Assembly (NCBI GenBank): GCA_031002005.1
Contig: JARYHS010008074.1
Span: forward strand, 177,344,494-177,408,493
Origin: Vandiemenella viatica
Lineage: Eukaryota > Arthropoda > Insecta > Orthoptera > Morabidae
Length of the DNA: 64,000 nt
Direction: 5' to 3'
The notes under the pieces were generated by a model. That model had not been told where the DNA came from and made no database searches. It was given only the letters and a program-made list of their open reading frames with translations. The position numbers were made by a program, and so were the translations under genes. The stretch's first letter is position 1. Every line of letters starts with the position of its first letter. Shown here one piece after another: positions 21,235-32,630 of the stretch.

Positions 21235-21745
21235 ACCTCATTATTCTACACATTCTTATTTTTAGACCTCGCATTAGCGATAACGAGAAAGCTCCGAAAA
21301 TCCCATTGCCCCGACCTGAAAGCGCGAGGAATAATCGCCCTCTGATTGGATAAACAGCATTGCGGGAATCAAAAATAATGCGCCAGTTAGCGGCACCGAA
21401 GGTCGCACAACGCCCTCATTTATTCGGAATTAATTAAAGTCTGAATGGGCATCCGGCGGCCATCTGAGCGGCAACAATGGGCGCCGACAATGCGGCCGCG
21501 TGCCTCGTAACGAGCGGGCCCAAGGAGCGGGGTGCGCTTTGCCTGCTAATTAGTGAGGGTAATCAGTGGAAAACTCACCGCAAATACGGCGCGGAAAGGT
21601 GTCGCAGGCCCATGGCGGCGAACTAATGACGGGGCGCGCGTAATTGCGGCGCGCGAGGGCAAAATCGGCGAGCGTGCACCAAGTCTGTGACAGCGCGCCT
21701 CAGTGGCGATTATCGCAACAAGTAGTTCACCCTATGGTACGGATC
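21235..21745. other. GC-rich block with homeodomain-type sites; candidate conserved non-coding element
   Basis: A sharp compositional island without any long ORF. It contains TAATTAAAG near 21433, GCTAATTAGTGAGGGTAATC near 21545 and several CGGCGG/GCGCGC motifs. The texture (short AT-rich homeobox cores spaced in GC-rich sequence, no frames) is that of insect developmental enhancers. Nothing proves it. Confidence 0.4.
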
Positions 21746-22227
21746 AGATGGTGTTCACAGCATTTGGGCGGGTTGGATCAGTAAGTTTCAGAGTGGAAAT
21801 AGTTCCCTGAACTGATTCGTGTAGCGCTAGTGTCGGCGAAAGGTGGAAGTACATTCTTCTTTCCGTTAATTTTACTTTTGATTTGAAATACATTGTCTAC
21901 AAGATGCCATATTTCTCTCTTGTACGTGTTTTCGAAGTTGTGCTTGTGTTATCTTTGTGCTTGTGAGTAAACTGTTATTAATGCAAGTCAGAGGTATTGT
22001 TGTAGTAGCCTTTGACCACAGATTATTTATGATTACATCATGATTCTGGGACCGATATTGTAATCAACAGACTGTAGGAACCGAACCGATTATATGTGAT
22101 GCATTGTTCGTTCTCGTTGTTAGCTGGTACTTCCAACGTAACCATACTATCATCACATTTAATCTAATATATAAATAAAATTTTTTTAATGTGTGATTTA
22201 ATGATAGACACAAGATCAAAAAACAAA
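21746..22227. other. No recognisable feature
   Basis: Mixed composition; no gene or repeat found. Confidence 0.4.
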
Positions 22228-22228
22228 T

Positions 22229-22858
22229 TTACGTCAACTCATCAGTCTCTCTACTAGTTTGATGTAATTCTCCCTCATTCCTATCTTGGGTTAACCTCTT
22301 CATCTCTAAATATCCACTATAAACCACGTCCGCAATTATCTGATTCGTTTATTCCGATTTCGATCTTGCTTCCATTAACAAATTAATCAGTCTCATATGT
22401 CTCAAAATGTAACCCAACATCCAGTCTGTTCTTTCTGTGAAACTCTTCCACCAACTTCTTTCCTCGCCCATCATTTCCAATATATATATATATATATATA
22501 TGTTTTTGTGTACTATCTGTACGCATTTTTCAATAACACTACATTTCTGATTTCCATTTTTTTCTGGTATTCCTACAATCCAGGCTTCACTTCCATTAAG
22601 TGCTTCGGAAACACCCTAAAACTAGGTCAATTTTTTAAATATCTCTCTTTCAGGAAGTCTCTTGTTCACTTGTCCTATTCTGCTTTTAACATCATTCCTG
22701 CTTCGGCCATCAGTCGTAATTTAATTTCTTTTCCAATTACATCTGATCCTATTTTTTACTTAATTTTCAGTCATTACTGTTCTTTCATGACATTTGTCTT
22801 GCTTTGGTTCAAATTCTCCTCCCAGTATTTTTTTCATGCCATTCAGTAATTTTCCAAC
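22229..22858 (-). pseudogene. RTE LINE copy, 3' part, minus strand, decayed
   Basis: The reverse complement follows the 1-1046 copy from its 3' end (CGTCA..TCAGTC) back to the point NGMKKILG.EF (base about 333 of the good copy). An 83-codon minus frame begins at 23011. A (TA) microsatellite at 22479-22501 lies inside and several frames are broken. The 5' side stops abruptly near 22858. Confidence 0.85.
22479..22501. repeat. (TA)n microsatellite
   Basis: About eleven TA units within the RTE relic. Confidence 0.95.
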
Positions 22859-23344
22859 CCGCCAGTGTGGCTCTGAACGCTGAGCTCCACACACTGAATC
22901 GGTCCCATGTCCCCGCGCACCGGACGTTCTGACTGTGGTTTGTAGGTCGTTTTCCGCAGCCGTCAAGGCGAATGCCGGGACGGTACTTAACCTCCACCTC
23001 ATAAAATACACATTTCACTAAAAAAATATACACTTATCACACGCTGAACATAGTTGCACGTTTTAAATACGATGGCAACACTTCCCCCATTACTACTTAG
23101 TGCAACCTGGCATTAGGTATAAAATGTTTCGCGTCAGCTCCAAATTTGAACAGGCCAACGATGAGTAACACTCATTGAAGGTAGCCGACCTCAAAATGTT
23201 CGGAAAAGTTGGTGAAGAAGAAAAAGATTCAGTAATTTCTCAATATACTCGCTGTTATTTGCTAACAGTTCAATATTATTGGAAAATCACAGCAAACTGA
23301 TTGTTTCCCATGAACACTGATGCCACATTGAAATTTTTATTTTA
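22859..23344. other. Unassigned sequence between two pieces of a minus-strand RTE copy
   Basis: GC-rich at first (22860-22990), AT-rich later. It separates RTE segments that would be adjacent in an intact element, so it may be an insertion or replacement. I cannot classify it. Confidence 0.4.
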
Positions 23345-23482
23345 TTTACTTGTTAACTTCCTTTATAAACAAGTTAAATATTAGTGGTGATAGACTGTAA
23401 CCTTGTCCTACACCCTTTTAAATTCATGCTTTTCTCTAGTGATTCTCTACGTTTATTTTAACCAATTTTATATGAATCAAGA
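23345..23482 (-). pseudogene. RTE LINE fragment, RT fingers region, minus strand
   Basis: The reverse complement matches bases about 75-205 of the left-edge copy (KVENHERH..KKGVRQGCSL..FNL region), with substitutions and indels. Colinear with the 22229-22858 piece, so plausibly one element broken by 22859-23344. Confidence 0.75.
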
Positions 23483-23529
23483 ATTGGTCTGTGGGTGGGG
23501 AAACTGCACTGAAAAAAAATAATTTAAAT

Positions 23530-23592
23530 AATGGGAAAATAAGGGTGAAGGGAAATTGCGACCGGTGCTTATGCTTTATCAGTCTATCGCAA
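23530..23592 (+). repeat. 3' end fragment of the CR1-like LINE
   Basis: GGGAAATTGCGACCGG and CGCAATTGGAT parallel the 3' end of the element at 47755-48800 (GGGAAATTGCCACCGGAGC, TTGCAATTAAATT). Confidence 0.55.
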
Positions 23593-23595
23593 TTG

Positions 23596-23745
23596 GATTT
23601 CTCTTTTTAAAGAAAACACCTTTCACTAGTCTTATTCTGCTTTTGACGTCGTTCTTGGTTGAGCTGTCAGGTGTAATTTTACTTCCTAATAACAGAATTC
23701 ATATACTTGTTGTATTACAACTGATCCTATTTTTATATTTTCTCA
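23596..23745 (-). pseudogene. RTE LINE fragment, thumb region, minus strand
   Basis: The reverse complement matches bases about 430-600 of the left-edge copy (GSDAIGEVSEFCYLGSKIT region). It overlaps in element coordinates with 22229-22858, so it is a separate copy. Confidence 0.7.
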
Positions 23746-24235
23746 TTACTCCGTCAATAAAGTCTGCTGACTTTGATTACGAAAGAAGAACTGGTTGCGT
23801 TACGAACCTTTTTATCGATATAATGCCGCTTTAAGGGACAATTTTTTTTTTATAATGACTTTAAAATCATGATAGCTTATGTCATTATGGTTTAAAGAAT
23901 TTCTCAAAATGTTAAGGGAACTAAATATTACCTTCGCTTCGTACAATTTCTCGCTGTATGTAACTAGTAAACCATAACCTGCCGACAAGAATTAATCTAT
24001 TTAACTCTGTGGTAGTAAGGCTTAGTCAATCCAGATGAATCTATATGAGATTGTAGGAAATCTATACTAACAATTTGTGGGCTTCTTCTTCTCAACACAT
24101 TTTGATTAACTGCTTACGGCATCTTTTACGGTAAGGTAAATCTAGTACGCGAAGATATATATTCACATTAATTGTTTAAGATGTGCATCTAAGATCATTC
24201 TATATAATATGCAATAAAAACCCCGCCAGAAGAAA
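23746..24235. other. No recognisable feature
   Basis: AT-rich. Confidence 0.4.
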
Positions 24236-24430
24236 AATCAAGCTGCCTTCAGTACGCTTCGACGAATGAAGAACTGGTTCAGGAACACTTTGGAAAAGGA
24301 AAGATTGACTGGATTATGGCTGATGAGCGCGCATTGAAATTTCGTGAAACAACAGCGTGAGATATTGACAAAAAAGTTATTGAAAAATTTTCTGAGAATC
24401 CAAGACGATTAATGTTTACATTGAAATCTA
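24236..24430 (+). pseudogene. hAT transposase C-terminal dimerisation domain, relic
   Basis: One frame gives AAFSTLRRMKNWFRNTLEKE followed by RLTGLWLMSAH, and after a frameshift near 24350 another gives DKKVIEKFSENPRRLMFTL. Together they match the conserved hAT dimerisation tail (A.FSTL.R.K...R..M...RL.GL.LL..H.......V...F...K.RR). Such domains hold hAT transposases in oligomers. The catalytic core is not present and no TIRs were found around it. Confidence 0.8.
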
Positions 24431-25804
24431 TAATTGAGTTACGATTTTAATTAACTACACAGTAGGTCCTTAGATTAAGTGGTTGGATTACTACGTTAAT
24501 CAATAATAAAAACAGTTTCCTCAATAGGTTTGAGTTTCAGTCCCCACCACACTTCCTCGAAACCAATACGACTTCCCCCCCCCCCCTCAACCCCTTAGTT
24601 CTGATCCTGGTGTCTGTCTCAAAGGTTCTGCGAAAAGAGTACGCCAAAGTTGTTTCTCGGTGATGAAAATAATATTTTACTAAATGCAGACAATATTATA
24701 CAGCCTACAATGTTACTTGAGCTTATTTAAGGCTTTATTTAAGGAGTTTTCAGTCCTTTTAGTATTTTAGAGAATAGAGAAATTTTTGCGTAGATCACAA
24801 GAAATAATTATTACACCAGAGATGCAATTGAGATTGAATGACTGCGTGATATTGGAACATATTATCGCTAAAGAAAGCGATAGTGGTGGTTCCGTTAAGT
24901 GAAGACAGATGCCTTGTTTTGAATGTAACATTTGATATAGGAAGCAAGGTTAAATTATTAAAAACGTATGTGGATGTTGCGTAGCACGTACGAAACTATT
25001 CAGGGAGAATATAGAGGGCTTGAATTTTTATGTAAATAGATATACAGAACTTTAAGGAGTATTTACGTAACATACAAATAAAATTTTTGAACCTTATAGT
25101 TGAGAAAACCAATGACAGAAAATTTCCCATAGTGGTGTAATGAACGTTTTTATTTTTATCGTGCGGTGAAATGCTTTAATAAATTTAATTCAATTTAGAT
25201 ATCCATGTAAGAAAAGACGGTTAATTCAAAAAATTTATGTGGGTTATTTCAGTAGTTTTGGACAACTTTTCCGTGTGTGGTGTTTTTTGAGTATCAGGAA
25301 ACTGAAGTTGCCGCCAACATAATGACACTTACTATTCCTCTTAAATACACAACGATGTGTAAGTATTTAAGGCGACTTGCAGATTAATAAAGGAGGCGAC
25401 TGTCACAAGGTGCTGCATTGTAATTGTAAAGAGTGTTACAAGCCGTCACACCATTAATCCAACCATGTAAATTTAAAGGAGGACTTGGTGTAAAAGGTTT
25501 CATTCTAATCAACATCGATTAACTGTTCACTGGTATTCATAGATGATAACCATAGTTCCATGGTGTAGATTTATGACAAGACAGCAAATACTTGGTTACC
25601 GCAGTGAAAGAATGAATGAGCAAGATGAAGACATCGTTGAGGTACTTTATTAATTTATATTCTGAAGCGGCAATAGGAAGGTGATTACTGATAAAGAACG
25701 AAATATATCATAAGCGGCTCGGGAACATCATCAAGCCCACAATTTATTGAAACTGATGTATTTACTTGCATGCGAGAAGTCTCATGGTAGGTGTTTCTAT
25801 TAAA
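24431..25804. other. No recognisable feature
   Basis: AT-rich; contains a short C-run near 24578-24588. Confidence 0.45.
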
Positions 25805-25812
25805 GCCTAAAG

Positions 25813-26523
25813 CCAGGGATGGCAAACCAGCTGTTCGCCTTTGTTCAACTTGCGGCTCGGGATAGCTGCATCATTATCTATACTAATATTATAAATGCGA
25901 AAGTAACTCTGTCTGTCTGTTACGTTTCTTGGGCTAAACGGCTACTCCAATCGTGATGAAATTTGACAAGGAGATGCTATTTGTCATTAGGATGTACATG
26001 GGATACCATATCCTGTATAGATAAGAACATATTGTCATTAAATTATGAGAACTATCTGAACTGTGAAAGACAAACACATAATATCTATACGTCTTTGTAA
26101 TGCATAACGTAAGAAAGCAATGGCAGCGTAGCGCAGTGGTAACGTGCTTGCTTCTTAAGAAAACTCCCGTGTGGCTTCGGGTTCAAACCCACTGGGAGCA
26201 AACATATCTTAGGTAGCTTTCAGCTTTGTGTATCCAATTCTAGCAATTAAATTCTAAATCCACGCGTACGGAGTCGCGGGGAACAGCTAGTATATACATT
26301 ACCCTTATGTCTCAACACTGCACACCACTCCTTTTGACTTCAACGCATTAAAACGATTATTTTTTAACACTTCATTAAATATGTATGTTTCATCTTTTAC
26401 GATTTCTTTTCCTTCATAAAAATATTCAAGTATTTTTTTTTCAAAGAAAATAGACCATGTGGCCCCATTGAAAATTCTATTTCTAGAATTTGGCTCGACT
26501 GCTGAAAATGTTGGCCACCACTG
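25813..26523. mobile_element. hAT-type MITE, split by another element
   Basis: Left end CCAGGGATGGCAAACC and right end ending in TTGGCCACCACTG. Flanks GCCTAAAG (25805-25812) and GCGTAAAG (26524-26531) match at 7 of 8 positions. It is the same family as the 305-bp copy at 44646-44950: both share CATTAAATATGTATGTTTC, CCTTCATAAAAATATTCAAG and the right end. The 25879-26291 insert is absent from that copy. Confidence 0.8.
25879..26291 (+). mobile_element. Non-autonomous element with tRNA-like core, nested in the hAT MITE
   Basis: Begins CTATACTAATATTATAAATG and ends GGGGAACAGCTAGTATAT, end signatures that recur in dispersed repeats of many arthropods. TATA-like bases flank both ends. The core (26122-26210) has AGCGTAGCGCAGTGGTAACG (A-box-like) and GGGTTCAAACCC (B-box-like). 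Classification (SINE or Helitron-like) is open. Confidence 0.6.
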
Positions 26524-26531
26524 GCGTAAAG

Positions 26532-28780
26532 ATTAGTTAGTATTTTCTAACCTGCCGCTTGGTTGGTGTCCGAGTGATCGGTGACTGCTGTAACGATTGT
26601 CCTCCACTAAAGCACATAATAAACTGTGTGGACCGTCGTGCTTAGGCTGAAAGGGAAACTCGAACGGTATGCTCTATTGAGTGCTGACCATCGCCATTCA
26701 GTGTGCGTGTGGACAAGCCTGAGTACTTCATTAATGTGTAGTGGCTGCTTCCCTACAGCAGACACTGAACTAATGTACGTGGCGCATTCTGACACTCTTG
26801 ATGAGACTCCCACTTCAGAACTGAATACAAGTCCTTCGCTTTATTCAAACTGATCGCTGAACTTAATTTCGATAATTCATTTATTTGCATAAAATCTACT
26901 AATGGTAAAACGTCTCTGATGAAGAATGTTTTCCATATGTCCGTTTTTGCTCCAAGACATCTTGAAAAAATATCGTTACGTTGGTGATCATTCATCGACA
27001 TTTTTAATAATGTTGATTACCTTTCTTGTCAATATCATTTAATGTCGGGAGCCATGGAAAATAATTCACAATTAAAATCAATCCCCTTTAATACAAAATC
27101 AATGAATATAATAAGGAACAAAGAATAGGGAGGATGCTATTATTTCTACATGAATTATGGGCTAAATCAATTTAAAAACCAGTTTATTAGCGAGAAAATT
27201 GTCATTCACACTACTTTGTTTGCCATGTCATAATCAGAAAAGTTAACAAAACAGTTAATATACATTTAACTGACACAAACTCAGCTAGTAATCAAACAAC
27301 TACCAATCATTAAGAAACGGCATTTCCTCAGTGAAAAGAATAAGCAGAATATGAAAATTACTACCACTTTATTTGCATCATCAGTGCAGATCGGCTGACT
27401 ATGATGTTTACATTTTGCGGTGGATGGAGTGCTTGATATTACCATATCGACGTCAGCCTTCAGCATGAAGTTGGAGCACCATGAGCCATGTCCATCAATC
27501 TCACATTACCGGATAGTAATATCTCTCCTCATTCGGCACCATAATGTTAAAGAATAGTGATTCAGTCTCGCTATTTGTATGCATCAAGCGTAGTGGAGTA
27601 TCACGTATGATGTAAAAGTTATCTGCCAGCAAACAAAACAACATTGAAAAAGTGAAATAATACAAACACCCACTTCTACAGAAAACCATCTGTTGCAAAC
27701 TGGATACAATTATAGCATAATAACCTACCGGTGAATCTCTAAATAGAGATTTCGGCGCGACTTCTTCTAACTGGCATTTTTTTTTTTTTTTCCTAAACTG
27801 TATTTTATGACATTTTATTTAGTGTAAACATCAATAAATATAACTGAGATTTAATTAATTGCTAATTGAAAATTAATTTCGATATACTCAATTCACTTGT
27901 ATAGAAATGTCTCTGATCCTCAATTTCTCTACGCAATGGGACTTTTTATTTCGATATTTTTGTTTTGTTAGTCAATAACAAATTTAGAGGTCGTTTGTAA
28001 TGTTACTTCCTCATTATGTGTTCGCGCATAAGTCCCTTAACTTATCAAATTAGAAACCTATTACTATTTCCAGTGATTGGCTTCTACTCGTCTATTGTAT
28101 TTTTGTGTTGTCACCCTGATTTTCGATACATGAAACGTACCAGAAATACCATTATCTTTATACATATATATCACCCATATATTAGAGCAGCCAGATATCC
28201 TGCATTATATTTTCATTCTTATAAATGTTGAAGACTAAGGAGAATTTCACCATGTTAATAGAGAAAACTAAGTGAACTGTGATGAGCTTTAACACTTGTT
28301 ATTCCTTTGTACTACTCGTATTTTTTGCTTGAATTTACTCTGAATCAACCATGTCACGTAAACTCACTCACGAATTACAATTTCTTACTAGGCGGTAACT
28401 ACTGAAGATCACAAAATTTCTGAAAACGATCTTGGGATGAAAATTATCATACAGCGTGAATAAGTTATCAGCGGATCGGATTTTTTACAGACTTCTGACA
28501 TATCATACTTAGTTTACGTTAAACACATCATTTGTTTGAAATTTATGTTAAACGGAAAATATATCTGCTATTTCCACTGACAGTTGCCTTTGCAGTGACT
28601 AACTTGCCAAACGCCGTATTTTCTCACTAACAACTCTATGTAGCCTTATCAAGAATCACTAAATCTAAAAATATTTTCGTATCAATTACCGACAATTACA
28701 AACACATAATTCAAGTTAATATCATTCTATTATCAATCATTATATCTGCATTAATACCCTCTCCGCGGACCACCGATACC
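26532..28780. other. No recognisable gene
   Basis: Several short frames (26607-26853, 27281-27466, 27501-27698, 28016-28231) without motifs. AT-rich throughout. Confidence 0.45.
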
Positions 28781-28808
28781 GCGGCGTTGTCTCTGTGACG
28801 TATGCAAG

Positions 28809-28920
28809 TGGCAGAGGCGGCTTCGGCATCTGCTCACACTTGAGGAAGCAGCTCGCCTCGCCAGAGCCTCGCTGGCCAGGCCGAGGTTCCAACCCGGTTG
28901 CTCGCTGACCATTTTTTCCC
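28809..28920 (+). ncRNA. Possible RNA polymerase III unit (A box, B box, T-run)
   Basis: In a GC-rich island, TGGCAGAGGCGG (28809-28820) is close to the A-box consensus, GGTTCCAACCC (28885-28895) fits the B box, and a T-run follows at 28912. The distance between boxes (about 65 bp) is longer than in most tRNAs. No tRNA cloverleaf is evident, so this may be a SINE head. Confidence 0.3.
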
Positions 28921-31014
28921 TTTTTTTTTAAATAATATAAAATTTATTTTTACTTTGTGTTATTTTTAGGGCCGCCATATCGATGACTTTAATACCTCCA
29001 CAGCGTGGATACAAAAACTGAAAATTCGTTGTCGAACAATTTACGTTCACGATTAACTTTCAGACATGCTCGCCAGTATATAGGTATCGCAAGTTAACTC
29101 TAGCAGTGATGTTCATCTTGTTTTCTCCGACCAAACCTTTCGCGTCATTTTTTTCCGTTCGATGATGCGCTTTCTGAACTTCCTCTGTCTATGATTTCCC
29201 GAGATAATAAGCAAAATTTAAAAATAATTATTAAAAATTCTCATTGCTGAGTTCTTATTCACTATACATTTTCTTCGACTTTCGTTCGATCATTTTGATT
29301 TGCTGCTAACGGACGCGTAATTTTACAGTTCTATGAACCACAAGGATAACTTTCCCACATTGAAATGCCAGAGTTGCAATTAATTTTAAGGTCACGAGTT
29401 CTCGAGTCACGCGGTGAATTACTACATTCTTTTGCTTAACATTCCGAGTGAAGGTTATCTGTATATTCTTTTAAAGAAATTTCATGAGAACAGAAACTGC
29501 GTCTTCTAGTGTGAATCTTTGGCTATCAAGCAAAATTTCCTCTGCCCCTTTCACAATGTCACTCAAGCGTTAAATCTCCAGGGAGTGTATTGTCTTGGCG
29601 ACCTCTATGTACACCGCACCACATACTTGGCTAGGATGTCTCTCGTGTCGGCAACCGCCCCATTGTCTCTCGTAACTCACACGCCAACTCCTTGCAATTG
29701 TTCATTACGATAATTAATCATTTAAATGTAATCTTTGCAGGTTCGCTGCGGATGATGTTGATTATAGACGAGCTTTCGGTGGCGTACTCTGCCGCCATCT
29801 TCAGGCCTGATGGCCACGCTGCGCGGCTCTGATGGTTGCAGCGTTAACATCAGACTGGAAAATTGCCACAGCATTAAGATTAAACCAAATTTCGCAATCA
29901 AACATATTTCTTTAACACAGATATAGCCTGAGCTTAAAGGAATAAAAGAAAAGCAGGTTGTCAATGAACATTCTTGTAATAAGTAACAATTCTGAATAAT
30001 TCAGTGTAAACAGTAATAGATGCGTATTTATAAATCGCAAATACTTAGCAAGTCGAAAAACAGTAGAGCAGTTTAACATATTAAAAGTGAATTTTATACC
30101 GAAAGGTTACTGTGTGTATGAGTGAAACAGAAAAAAAGTGGAAAAAAGGCTGAGATGGAATATGCAAAAAGTGTAAGGAAAGTTGAAATAGTTATAGCTA
30201 ACATAATAACACATTTACAAAATCACAGAAATTCACTTTAAAAAAGTATGTACATAACTTGTTTTAGGGCACGGAAGATGACTAAATGATCCGAAACGCC
30301 TATGCCAAAACAACGCTAATCTTAGTTGTGATAGATGGAGGAAACCACAAGAAAATATAGGGCTATTATTATCAAAGCTTAAAATCAGCATGCTATGTCA
30401 CATTTATTTCCTAAATGCAAGAAACTGAATGTTTTAATATACTTAAAAAAATGACTTAAGTATCGATTTTGGTCAACAGCGAAGCAAAGAGCTGCTGAAT
30501 TTTGATATGACTATACTTTCCTTGACTTGCTATATCGCTGAACGTCCGAAAAGAGCAAGACATTGTATGCTTATTTATTATATACCTTAGAATTTAACTT
30601 TTCTGTTGAAAGGGAAACAAAACCATCAGTATGTTGTAAATAAGCTGTATAATAATATTTGTCAAAAAACATCTGATTACAGCAAAGAAAACGAAAATGA
30701 AAAATATTTTCTTAGGACCAAATTTCGCAAAAGTAAGAATAAGTTAATCAGAGCACGAATTGGTAGAAATCTCGCTTTTTTAGCATATATGCTGCTCTCT
30801 ATTGAAATAAATTAGAATTTTTATACACTCTTCTCACACACACAACCAACGATCAAGCAGTCTAAAGACTTTATTTTTTCATTTTTCTGATCGTGATATT
30901 TTGTGAGACAGTAGTCCGAGTTCCATGCATTGGTTGTTATATTCGAAAGAAAATATCAGCTAACTCAAAATGATTTAAATCATACCAGATAGGTGCACCG
31001 ATGAAATATTTTTC
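28921..31014. other. No recognisable gene
   Basis: AT-rich. Two hammerhead-like motifs at 29774-29804 (minus) and 30272-30298 (plus) are treated as findings. Confidence 0.4.
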
Positions 31015-31065
31015 TATTTAATTGCGATGGAGCTGCAATTTCTCTACACACCTATTTTCACCTTT
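31015..31065 (-). repeat. 3' end fragment of the CR1-like LINE
   Basis: TTAATTGCGATGGAGC and CAATTTCTCTACACACC match the minus-strand 3' ends seen at 56395 and 63540. Confidence 0.6.
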
Positions 31066-31104
31066 ATCGTGGCTGTACATTCACTGATGAGCCAATATAT
31101 GAAT

Positions 31105-32630
31105 ATTATTACCACTGCCCACCGCGAGATTGAATACCGTCTGGTGACGTTGCGGTTACATCATATGATGATAAAAGTATATATATAAGCGAAGCAGAGA
31201 CGCATGGGGAGTCATTCTAACAACGATAATTGAGGCAAACGGGGAATCCATTGACATAGGTCAGGCTTCTTGGCTGCTCGCGTGCTGTTCTAGTGAGCAT
31301 CAGAAATGGTTCAAGAACGGTGAAACCAAGCGTAGGCGACACAAGGTGGTGGACGTCCACCCCTCTTCACAGAACGTAGAAGTCGGAAACTTGCCTGCTC
31401 TGTTATGCAGGATAGAATACATGCTAACGCAGGAACACGTTTCGAAGCATATCCTTCAGCACACATTGTCGAACATGGGGCTCCGCAGCAGACGGCCTTT
31501 ACGTGTTCCCCTGTTGACCCAGCGACATTGTCAGTTACGATTGCAGAGGGCACGAGACCATCGAAATTGGACCATGGATCAATGTAAACCTATCGCTTGG
31601 TTGGATGAATCCACGGTTCTTATTACACCAAGTCGATGGTCATGTTCGGATACGACATCTTCCAGGCAAACTATTGCTAGAAAAATGCACCACGCAGTGG
31701 ATGCAGTTCGGTGGATGCTGTTTAATGCTATGGAGGACATTCACCTGGGCTTCCATGAGACCAGTGGTAGTGATCGAAGGAATCATAACAGCTACAGGGT
31801 GTCCAGAAAAGGACTCCCTGATTTAAAAATTAAATATCTCGAAAACAAAGATCGATAGAGGAATGCAGTAAACGGTATGTTTATTGTGACAGCTGTAAGA
31901 AGTGTATAGAGCAGTGTGAAATAATAGTTACAAAAGCTGCTAACAGATGGCGCTGTACAGCTCATATCAGCATACATAAGTGAAATAATCGTATGAAAAC
32001 AATCTTTGCAAACAATCACATCACAATGTTTTCAAAATGTTCACCATTGGCACTACTGAATGGTGGATCGCCCTGAGCTTCGGATCACTATTTAGGCATT
32101 ACGTATGGCGATTACAGCGCCATCTGTTAGCAGCTTTTGTAACTATTATTTCAAACTGCTGTATACACTTCTTACAGCTGTCACGATAAACATACCGTTT
32201 ACTGCATTCCTCTATCGATCTTTGTTTTCGAGATATTTAATTTTGAAATCAGGGAGTCCTTTTTCTGGACACCCTGTATATACTGCATGAAAATTATTGC
32301 TGATCATGGCATCTTGCAGTAGTGTAACTATCCGTGTCACAAGGCCAGAATCGTGTTCCAGTTGTTTGAGAAGCATGACAGTAAACTCGCGTTGATTACT
32401 TGTACACCAACCCAATAGAACACTTCTGGTATGTTATCGACTTCCCCCCTCCTCCCCCCCTCCTCAAGCCACTGGCCAGTTGTTGCGTGACCTGTGCGTA
32501 CAAATCTTGTGCCAGATAGTCCGAAACCTACCAAGGGCCTGTCAGATCCATGCTACGCCGAAACACTGTGTTGCGTTCCAAAAGTGTACCGTTACGCTAT
32601 TAAGTAGTTGTATATATTGTTTTGGCTTTT
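31105..32630 (+). pseudogene. Tc1-like transposon relic with broken transposase
   Basis: Tc1 transposases cut and paste at TA sites. Visible in shifting frames: RRHKVVDVHPSS (linker), HTLSNMGLRSRRPLRVPLLT and QRARDHRNWTMDQ (second helix-turn-helix region), AWLDES (first catalytic Asp), LLHQVDGHVRIRHLPG, VVVIEGIITATG; after the inserted MITE, ARIVFQLFEKHDSKL and a decayed IEHFW near 32415. The 5' part (CTGCCCACCGCGAGATTG at 31117) precedes the coding region. It is broken by frameshifts, by decay around the second Asp, and by the MITE at 31795-32276. Confidence 0.8.
31795..32276. mobile_element. Long-TIR MITE (482 bp) at a TA site, inside the Tc1 relic
   Basis: The arms are about 160 bp and nearly identical inverted copies: CAGGGTGTCCAGAAAAGGAC from 31795 and the same read inward from 32276, continuing to GCGCTGTA. 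TA flanks both ends (31793-31794, 32277-32278). A central 150 bp is single copy. The paired short ORFs are the two arms read in reverse. Probably mobilised by a mariner/Tc1-type transposase. Confidence 0.9.

Noticed and set aside
26122..26210. Functional tRNA gene
   Set aside because: A- and B-box motifs are present but the T-arm and acceptor stem do not pair; it sits inside a mobile element.
31792..32290. Two near-identical ORFs on opposite strands
   Set aside because: They are the two inverted arms of the MITE at 31795-32276, not genes.
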